Below are positions 57,713 through 64,000 of a stretch of DNA of 64,000 nt, piece by piece. Made by a program: the position numbers and the translations under genes. Position 1 is the stretch's first letter. Each line of letters opens with the position of its first letter. This DNA is from Sulfolobales archaeon HS-7 (GTDB lineage: Archaea; Thermoproteota; Thermoprotei_A; Sulfolobales; Sulfolobaceae), in the NCBI GenBank assembly GCA_019704295.1, contig AP024596.1, positions 1,039,369-1,103,368 of the forward strand. The letters are read 5' to 3'. The notes beneath the pieces were generated by a model. The model was not told where the DNA came from and ran no database searches. It saw only the letters and a list, made by a program, of their open reading frames with translations.

Positions 57713-58630
57713 TCATGCTCTCCTTATGCTAATTGGGATCTGAATTCCGTTAGAGAGCCTGATTACCCCAGAATAGACGTTCCCAGGAGAAATCGCTTGA
57801 GACGGATCAAATTTTATCGTTAAGAAGTTCCTCCCTGGGTAAATTACGTTAGGTTGAAAACTTATTACGGTTAAACCATTAATATCTATCGTAAATATCG
57901 AGTAAACACCATTTGAGTAAAGTGCTAAATAACCTTCACCGTTTTCTGAGATTGTCCCATTCCCTAGCTGATATACAGGTGTCTGCTGCATAGGAGTTGG
58001 CGGTTGATAGTAATAGGGTTGAGTAGTAGGCTGTGGGGTAGCAAGTGGACTTAGCTTCCTTCCAAGAGCTATGTACGAAATAAATAGACCTGTGAACCAT
58101 ATGAAAGGAATTGCTGTTAAAACACCTCCTATAGTCGCTAACGTGTTGGATCCCGAGTTCCCGATAGCCATAATGCTTTTTCCGATGAGTATGAACCCTA
58201 TCAAATATAGGATAAAAGTTATTACGTAAACGAAAATTCCTATTACTATGAACATACCTAATCCACCAATTATTCCAAGTATCCCTCCTATAAGAACGAG
58301 GGTCATTCCTGTAGGGGAGAACCCCCTATCCGGAAAACTACTCTTTAAGTTATTTAAAGATCCGTGACCTTGTGAGTAACCTAGATAGTTAAATACAGCA
58401 ATGATTATAGATGATATAGTTGAAACTACCCCCACGATTGTTAAAAGGGATACGATGTCTCCTAGTGTAGCAGCCGGGTTAACCGAAGAAGAGACTAGAT
58501 TCTCTATTTCCACAGCAACACTGCCAAGGTATGAGAACGTAAAAATAGTAACTGCGAAAGTTATCAACGAACTTATCCCGAGGTAAAGCAGTGACAGCCT
58601 TAGTTTATTTATTTCCGACTCTTGTCCCAT
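57713..58630 (-). CDS. DUF973-type membrane protein
   Basis: A 305-residue protein of the type found mainly in Sulfolobales. About five hydrophobic helices fill residues 15-190, with a Gly-rich repeat GGILGIIGGLGMF. A Pro/Gln/Tyr-rich linker (LATPQPTTQPYYYQPPTPM) follows, then a beta-rich C-terminal domain of about 75 residues (YLALYSNGVYSIFTIDINGL, IRLSNGIQIPISIRR). Function unknown; the soluble domain may bind a ligand or partner. A minus-strand TATA-like GTTAAATTT (about 58650-58658) lies 26 bases before the ATG. Confidence 0.8.
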   Translation of the reverse strand: MGQESEINKLRLSLLYLGISSLITFAVTIFTFSYLGSVAVEIENLVSSSVNPAATLGDIVSLLTIVGVVSTISSIIIAVFNYLGYSQGHGSLNNLKSSFPDRGFSPTGMTLVLIGGILGIIGGLGMFIVIGIFVYVITFILYLIGFILIGKSIMAIGNSGSNTLATIGGVLTAIPFIWFTGLFISYIALGRKLSPLATPQPTTQPYYYQPPTPMQQTPVYQLGNGTISENGEGYLALYSNGVYSIFTIDINGLTVISFQPNVIYPGRNFLTIKFDPSQAISPGNVYSGVIRLSNGIQIPISIRRA

Positions 58631-58695
58631 GAGTTCTTCATAACCGAATTAAATTTAACGCTATTCATAATAAATTCGAAACGACTTCCCCCAAA

Positions 58696-58962
58696 TCAAC
58701 TGCTCTTTATAGTTCCATCGTCATGTAAATAGCATATCTTCTGGGTCTCATCAAGCGTAAATATCAATCTGGCTTTATTCCCAAGATTATCAACCATTAC
58801 CTTTCCAACGCCATCCTCTGTCATAACTATTAGGTAAGCACCTCCTGTGCATGTTTTGAAAGCCTTTAAGTTCTTAGGATTAATTTGAAAAACGTTTTTC
58901 AACACTTCCGCGTAGTCAATTTTCCCTCGGTTAGTTTCTATGCCCTCTTCGCTTATTTTCAT
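58696..58962 (-). CDS. Small uncharacterised protein, 88 aa
   Basis: A short soluble alpha/beta protein with no recognised family. It contains two Cys (KTCTGG and KICYLHDDG) and ends in an acidic stretch. A minus-strand TATA-like GCTTTTATC (about 58986-58994) lies 26 bases before the ATG, which supports it as a real leaderless gene. It stands 65 bases upstream of DUF973 on the same strand and may be co-transcribed. Confidence 0.6.
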   Translation of the reverse strand: MKISEEGIETNRGKIDYAEVLKNVFQINPKNLKAFKTCTGGAYLIVMTEDGVGKVMVDNLGNKARLIFTLDETQKICYLHDDGTIKSS

Positions 58963-59334
58963 AACTTTTTTCTAGAATAGGTAGATAAAAGCGTTTTTCT
59001 ACATTGTCTTCTTAGAGAAAATAGGGAAATCGACATTTCTCGAATTCCCATAAATAACGATAACAACGAGGATCAAGATAGTAACGGGCGTTTTAGTTCT
59101 ACTCTATTGGGATTTTTGCATAGTCTTATGGACTCACAAAGTACCTGACTCCAGTTTTGCGAATTCTCCCGTTCTTCTCTCCGTTAAACGACTAAGATGA
59201 AAGTACAGAAACGGTTGTGACTTTTAAATTCGCTTTTTGGGTCGCGATTAATTGTGTACGTGAAATAATTCCACGATTGTTATTCATGGACACCTTGTAA
59301 GAGTTTATTATGATATATTTTTCAAAATATATCT
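58963..59334. other. Intergenic region with the herA promoter
   Basis: About 370 bases with no intact gene. A plus-strand run LLYWDFCIVLWTHKVPDSSF near 59105-59160 might be a degraded peptide. The right end carries a TATA-like TTATTATGAT (about 59304-59313) and the dyad before herA. Confidence 0.45.
59312..59333. promoter_or_regulatory. Perfect dyad at the herA start
   Basis: GATATATTTT (59312-59321) and its exact reverse complement AAAATATATC (59324-59333) are separated by TC and end one base before the ATG. Its position covers the region between the TATA box and the start codon, where a repressor or other factor would act; AT-rich palindromes can also arise by chance. Confidence 0.5.
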
Positions 59335-60843
59335 ATGGAACAAGTCATAGGATACACTATCGGAGAGGCTAATGTACTTTATGCTCATGCACTAGTGAGC
59401 AAAGCAAGGATGGGTACTTATGTTATTCTCTCTTACGATGAAGGAGAAGTTCTGGGATTAATTACGTCAGTAGTGCGGGGAAGCAGACTCATAGGAGACG
59501 ACTTTAGCGATCTGGAGACTTTGGGGAAGATAAGGGAATTTGATAATGCGAAAACGACCTATATGAAGGCTAATATTAGATTGATTATGGATTTATCAAA
59601 GGGAACGACCCCTGATACGCCCCCTCCTCCAGGGACTCCAGTGAAGCTAGCTGGGGACGACGTGCTACGAAATCTACTTCAAGATTCTAATGACGCTACT
59701 ATAACTATAGGGAATCTAATCGGGAACGAGGACGTACCAGTTAATATTAACATTAGGTACCTGGCAAGCAGGCATTTGGCAATTTTAGCTGCTACAGGTT
59801 CCGGCAAATCGAACACCGTAGCCGTACTCTCATCAGGAATCGCCGAAATAGGGGGATGCATAGTCATATACGACTATCACGGCGAGTACATTAACAGTGA
59901 TATAAGGGAAAAACATGTAATACAGCCTTTCATAAACCCACTATACTTAACTTCGTCTGAAATTGCAGAGCTTATGAACATAAGGGAGAACGCGACCAAT
60001 CAGCAAAGAGTCCTGAGGAAGGCAATTAAGAGTTTACGGGGGAACATCGAGAAGGGAGTAGATAGTAACAGTGAATTCACGCAACTCCTCTCTGATGCAA
60101 TTGAGGCAAAGGGAGAGAGAAGCGAAAAGGGGTACGGAGAGGATAAGAAGGCTATTACGGATCTCCTAAATAAGATTGAGGACTTCGAAGACAGGTATGC
60201 TTATATATTGCGGTGGGATGCACCCCCAGTTACGTCAAATTTGATGCTGGGAAGGGTTAACATCGTTAATCTTGAAGGTTTGGACGATAATGTAATTGAT
60301 GCGGTCATTTCTCATTATCTGAAGAATATACTTGAAGCAAGGAAGGCCTACAAACACGGTAGGCAAGGTTTACCCTTTCCCGTAATCAACGTTATAGAGG
60401 AAGCACATATATTTCTTTCCAATACTGATAACACCTTAACTAAGTACTGGGCATCACGGATTGCAAAGGAGGGCAGAAAGTTCGGTACTTCTCTAATAAT
60501 AGTGAGTCAACGTCCTAAAGGGCTGGACCCAGGAATTTTAAGCCAAATGACAAATAAAATCGTAATGAAAATTGTTGAACCTGAGGATCAGAAATATATA
60601 ATGTCATCAAGTGACAATCTCAGCGAAGATCTCATTAATCAGTTGCCGGCTTTAGCTGTGGGACAGGCAATAATAGTAGGTATGATAGTGAGGATCCCAG
60701 TCTTGGCGAAAATAAGGAAATTCGAGGGGGTTCTAGGAGGTGCGGATCCGGACGTAATGGCCGAGTGGAGTAAAGCCAAGGAAAAAGCCGAAGAAAACGA
60801 GAGGATAGGAAGGGAAATATCCAATATGGGTGAGCAATTGTGA
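59335..60843 (+). CDS. herA: DNA helicase/translocase HerA
   Basis: Hexameric bidirectional DNA translocase that works with NurA nuclease and Mre11-Rad50 in double-strand break end resection. The 502-residue protein starts with a HAS-barrel-like beta domain (residues 1-90). The FtsK-like ATPase has Walker A AATGSGKSNT (about 158-167), Walker B NVIEEAHIF and the arginine/sensor stretch VSQRPKGLDPGILSQMTNK. It overlaps mre11 by 4 bases, and mre11 overlaps rad50, forming the conserved thermophile archaeal repair operon. nurA is expected beyond the window. Confidence 0.96.
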   Translation: MEQVIGYTIGEANVLYAHALVSKARMGTYVILSYDEGEVLGLITSVVRGSRLIGDDFSDLETLGKIREFDNAKTTYMKANIRLIMDLSKGTTPDTPPPPGTPVKLAGDDVLRNLLQDSNDATITIGNLIGNEDVPVNINIRYLASRHLAILAATGSGKSNTVAVLSSGIAEIGGCIVIYDYHGEYINSDIREKHVIQPFINPLYLTSSEIAELMNIRENATNQQRVLRKAIKSLRGNIEKGVDSNSEFTQLLSDAIEAKGERSEKGYGEDKKAITDLLNKIEDFEDRYAYILRWDAPPVTSNLMLGRVNIVNLEGLDDNVIDAVISHYLKNILEARKAYKHGRQGLPFPVINVIEEAHIFLSNTDNTLTKYWASRIAKEGRKFGTSLIIVSQRPKGLDPGILSQMTNKIVMKIVEPEDQKYIMSSSDNLSEDLINQLPALAVGQAIIVGMIVRIPVLAKIRKFEGVLGGADPDVMAEWSKAKEKAEENERIGREISNMGEQL

Positions 60844-61958
60844 TGTTTTTACACATATCCGATACACATCTCGGAAAAAGACCTTATGGAAAAACCGAAA
60901 GAGAGGGGGACATATACGATTCCTTTAAGCAGCTTGTGGACATAGCTATAAACGAAAGGGTCTCATTTGTAATACATTCGGGCGACTTCTTTGACGTTTA
61001 TGAGCCATCTGCTATGGCATATACAGTTGCCATTGAGAATCTGAAAAGGTTAAAGGAGGCAAACATCCCGTTCTTCGTAATACCAGGAAATCACGATCTT
61101 GCTACCATAAGAGGTAAGGGACTTCCATTAAGGGTGCTGGAGGTTGTTGGATTAGTAAAAGTACTTGATGGAAAGGAAAAGACAAGCGTTTTTTCTGGAA
61201 TCAACATCTACGGGATAAAGTACTCCCCGACTAGGGAGGCATTTGTCAGCGAGGTAAAAGGTATTGTCCCAAGTGGGAAGTCCGTATTAATGATTCATCA
61301 GGGTCTTAAAGAGTACCTCCCTTTCAACGGTTCATATCAAATTGAGGAATCTGAACTCCCAAAGGGATTTACGTATTACGCACTTGGCCACGTGCACACA
61401 CGTAAATATAAAAGGTTCAACGACGGTTCCCTGTTAGCCCTACCCTCATCTCCAGACATCCTCGATGTCAGGGAGATAGAGGATTACAGGAAGAACGGTA
61501 AGGGGGGATTTCTTGTTGATTTGAGCAAAGACGAACCCTATATTCAACAGGTTAACGTTGACGTAAGGGAACAACTTCTAATATGGGTTCGAAAAGAAAA
61601 TATTAAAAGCGAAATAGATAAGGAATTAGCTAGCGTATCTTCCAAGAAGTTACCCCTCATCCACCTCATACTTCACGGCGAACCCATAGAGCCCAAACTT
61701 CTAACGTCAGTAATGAAACAGTTTTCGGACAGGATTTATTGGTGGAGGGTAGAAAAGGACGAAACGGAAATTTCAAAGGATATCAAGCTCTTTGGAGACA
61801 CGTCCCAGGAAAACGTTACATCACTTACAAGAAAATACCTTTTAGCTCAGGGATATACAGAGGAAGAATCTAACGCAATAATAGACCTGATCGAGAGTGC
61901 AGAAGATGAAGAGGAAAGTTACGCCAAGTTAAAACGGTTCCTCGGGATCCAAAAATGA
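60840..61958 (+). CDS. mre11: DNA double-strand break repair nuclease Mre11
   Basis: Manganese-dependent exo/endonuclease that trims broken DNA ends with Rad50. The calcineurin-like motifs are complete: HISDTHLG, IHSGDFFD, IPGNHDL, MIHQGL and YALGHVHT. The 372-residue length is normal for archaeal Mre11; the C-terminal third is the helical Rad50-binding region (LARKYLL, EESYAKLKRFLG). Start is GTG 60840 or ATG 60843; the stop overlaps the rad50 ATG (ATGA). Confidence 0.96.
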   Translation: MMFLHISDTHLGKRPYGKTEREGDIYDSFKQLVDIAINERVSFVIHSGDFFDVYEPSAMAYTVAIENLKRLKEANIPFFVIPGNHDLATIRGKGLPLRVLEVVGLVKVLDGKEKTSVFSGINIYGIKYSPTREAFVSEVKGIVPSGKSVLMIHQGLKEYLPFNGSYQIEESELPKGFTYYALGHVHTRKYKRFNDGSLLALPSSPDILDVREIEDYRKNGKGGFLVDLSKDEPYIQQVNVDVREQLLIWVRKENIKSEIDKELASVSSKKLPLIHLILHGEPIEPKLLTSVMKQFSDRIYWWRVEKDETEISKDIKLFGDTSQENVTSLTRKYLLAQGYTEEESNAIIDLIESAEDEEESYAKLKRFLGIQK

Positions 61959-64000
61959 TACTGGTTAAGTCCATAACCCTTAACAATTTTCTAAGTCATA
62001 AACAAAATAAGGTTGAGTTCGTCGGAGGAATTAATGTAATTGTAGGTGAAAACGGGGCGGGAAAGAGTTCTATCATGGAGGGTATTCTATACGCTCTTTT
62101 CGGCGGATCTGCCCGGGGTCACCTAAAGGGAAAGACGGCGGATTTAATAAAAAAGGGAGAAAGACAGGGCTGGGTTCATCTAGAGTTACTCGATGAAAAC
62201 GATACCTATATTATTCATAGAACGATTTCGGTTTCCTCATCCCATGTTACCGACACTCTTGCAAGTGCAAGAAAGGGACCGTTAGCTAGTAGTGCGCAAG
62301 CGATAACCCAAGAGATCACTAAAATTATGGGACTCGACAAGGACACGTTAATGGATACAGTGTTTGTTAAACAAGGAGAGATGGAAAGCGTTATCGATAA
62401 CCTAGGGAAAGTGTTAGAGAAAGTAGCGAACGTGGAGAATATAACAAAGTTGAGAAAGCAGGGGACTTTTAGGGAATTAAGAAAGGAGATTCAGGGCAGG
62501 TTAGAATACTTCGAGAAAATTACGGAAAACTCTAAGGAGTTGGAGAAGGAAATAGAGGATAAGGAATCCAAGGTAGTGAGGGAGAAAATTGCCATTGATA
62601 ACTTCTCTAAACAGCTTGAGAGGGTAACAGAGGAGAGAGAGGAATTGGAGAAAAGAATAGTACCAATGAAGAAGGCAAGGGAAGAGTACATTTCATTAAC
62701 TGGAAAGCGAGATACGATAAGACTGGAAATAATTAGCCTCCTAAAAAAGTACTCTCTGGATGAGGAAAACTTAGACGTTGGGGAGGGAATGATTATCTCA
62801 AAGATGAAAGACGTTGGGAATTCATATGCAAAGGAAAAGGAGGTATTAGATGAACAAATTGCGAAACTAGAAAGAGCGGAAGGGGTGTTGAAGTTACTAG
62901 ATGAATTAAGGAGGGAATCGAAAAGGCTAGAAGGCAATATCAAAGAAAGGGAGAAGAAATTAGTAGAATTAAAACAGAAATACGATAAGAAAATTAGTTT
63001 GTTTCCTAATTATAACAAGTACGCAGAGTTAAGGGAGAAAGCTAGGGTATTGGAAAAGGAATATCTAAACTTTGCAAAGGAAGATAAGATGATTAAGGAA
63101 TTGAGAAAAAGGGTTGAACAGCGGAAAATCAACGTAAATAACCTACGAGAGAAACTGTCAGGACTTGAGAAAAATGCGCAAGAGTTTAATTTGAACTTAA
63201 TTAGAGCCGAGTCTGACAGGGTAATACAGGAGCTCAGTAATAACAGAACTGAATTAGTAAGGATTACTGACGCAATATCGAAATTGCAGAACACTACGGA
63301 AGGAAAATGTCCTGTGTGCGGAGCACCTATGGATGAAGAACATAAGAAACAACTATTAGAGGAGTACGAAAAGAAGAAGGCTCTGTTACAGGGCAATATA
63401 TTCCGACTGGAATCGGAAAAGAAGGAACTCGAGAATAAGATGAAAAAGGGTGACGACTTTGAGAGGCAAATTATTAAGGTAAGGGCAGAAATATCGCAAG
63501 CAGAGAGCGAACTCAGTAAAGAGGAAATCGAACTGTCAAGCAGGGAAAAGACTCTTAAAGCTCTCGAGAGTAATGCGAGGGAATATGAGGGAATTAGGCA
63601 AGAGCTTTCCCGCCTCGAATCCGATTACAATGAGTACGTTAGTGTATCAAGCGTATCTGAGGAGGAGATAAAGGAAACGGAAATGAGAATTGAGGAGGAA
63701 AGGAGAGAATTTGAGGAGAAGAAAAACGAAATAGTAAAACTTGAAAAGGAATTACAGGGTATAGAAAGGAGTGATATCGTAAAACTTCCTGAATTAAAGC
63801 AAAGGAAGGACTTCTTACTAGGTAAAATGAAAGAAGTTGATAATGATATCGATCGGTTTACAGATTTATTCAGGCAGTATAAGGAATTAATCAGGATGAT
63901 AAATGTCATGAATTTCAATGAAGAGGAGTATCAGCAGACGGACAAGCAACTTTCCGAACTAGAAAAAAGAGAGAACGAATTGAAGTCCGAAATATATAAA
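61955..64000 (+). CDS. rad50: DNA double-strand break repair ATPase Rad50 (3' end outside window)
   Basis: SMC-like ATPase partner of Mre11. The first 682 codons are open to the window edge. Walker A is VGENGAGKSS (about residues 30-39); the Q-loop and the long heptad-rich coiled coil follow. The zinc hook CPVC lies at residues 452-455, bending the coil, and the coil then returns. The C-terminal signature and Walker B lie beyond the window; archaeal Rad50 is near 880 residues, so about 200 are missing. It completes the herA-mre11-rad50 operon. Confidence 0.95.
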   Translation, partial: MILVKSITLNNFLSHKQNKVEFVGGINVIVGENGAGKSSIMEGILYALFGGSARGHLKGKTADLIKKGERQGWVHLELLDENDTYIIHRTISVSSSHVTDTLASARKGPLASSAQAITQEITKIMGLDKDTLMDTVFVKQGEMESVIDNLGKVLEKVANVENITKLRKQGTFRELRKEIQGRLEYFEKITENSKELEKEIEDKESKVVREKIAIDNFSKQLERVTEEREELEKRIVPMKKAREEYISLTGKRDTIRLEIISLLKKYSLDEENLDVGEGMIISKMKDVGNSYAKEKEVLDEQIAKLERAEGVLKLLDELRRESKRLEGNIKEREKKLVELKQKYDKKISLFPNYNKYAELREKARVLEKEYLNFAKEDKMIKELRKRVEQRKINVNNLREKLSGLEKNAQEFNLNLIRAESDRVIQELSNNRTELVRITDAISKLQNTTEGKCPVCGAPMDEEHKKQLLEEYEKKKALLQGNIFRLESEKKELENKMKKGDDFERQIIKVRAEISQAESELSKEEIELSSREKTLKALESNAREYEGIRQELSRLESDYNEYVSVSSVSEEEIKETEMRIEEERREFEEKKNEIVKLEKELQGIERSDIVKLPELKQRKDFLLGKMKEVDNDIDRFTDLFRQYKELIRMINVMNFNEEEYQQTDKQLSELEKRENELKSEIYK

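Noticed and set aside
62491..63918. Several Ser/Phe-rich minus-strand frames
   Set aside because: They mirror the Glu/Lys-rich coiled coil of Rad50 on the plus strand, where the real frame is open to the window end.

Overview
The window looks like chromosomal DNA of a thermoacidophilic crenarchaeon of the order Sulfolobales. This rests on gene content: a cbsAB/soxLN respiratory cluster, a HerA-Mre11-Rad50 repair operon, tricorn protease with acylaminoacyl peptidase and a tricorn F1-like proline iminopeptidase, an Sso10a-type DNA-binding protein, a DUF973 membrane protein, and decayed ISH3- and IS110-type insertion sequences. Most genes have a TATA-like box about 26 bases before the start codon, which fits leaderless transcripts, and many operon neighbours overlap by 4 bases (GTGA, ATGA, TTGA). 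No rRNA, tRNA or CRISPR array was seen.

Layout. 0-5.5 kb: 3' part of a GH38 alpha-mannosidase, a small unknown, an m5C RNA methyltransferase, a GntR regulator, a pilin-like protein and a YbjQ-like protein. 5.5-7.06 kb: a gene graveyard. 7.06-10.4 kb: an ECF-type vitamin/cofactor transporter (S, fused double ATPase, T). 10.4-13.6 kb: a repeat-containing coiled-coil protein, an MFS carrier and glutamate dehydrogenase. 14-24.6 kb: an Opp/Dpp-type ABC importer operon with an unusual, apparently circularly permuted binding protein, preceded by a Tyr-heptad coiled-coil membrane protein and followed by a membrane protein and a thiamine-diphosphate enzyme. 24.6-30.7 kb: a DHH protein, cbsBA and divergent soxL-soxN. 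30.7-35.5 kb: tricorn and acylaminoacyl peptidase. 35.5-41.3 kb: Sso10a, a Cys-motif protein, an MDR oxidoreductase, agmatinase, a NicO-like metal permease and proline iminopeptidase.

41.3-48.1 kb is the accessory hot spot. A 6.8-kb segment is bounded by 70-bp terminal inverted repeats and a 9-bp direct repeat. It holds several broken transposases and two intact genes (an MBL-fold protein and an unknown partner), so it reads as a composite transposon or an IS nest with cargo.

48.5-64 kb: FMN reductase, a metabolite symporter divergent from a zinc alcohol dehydrogenase, a class III CoA-transferase/acyl-CoA ligase pair, an HD phosphohydrolase with an MFS carrier, DUF973, a small unknown, and the herA-mre11-rad50 operon, whose start is preceded by a perfect 22-bp dyad. 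The first and last genes run off the window.
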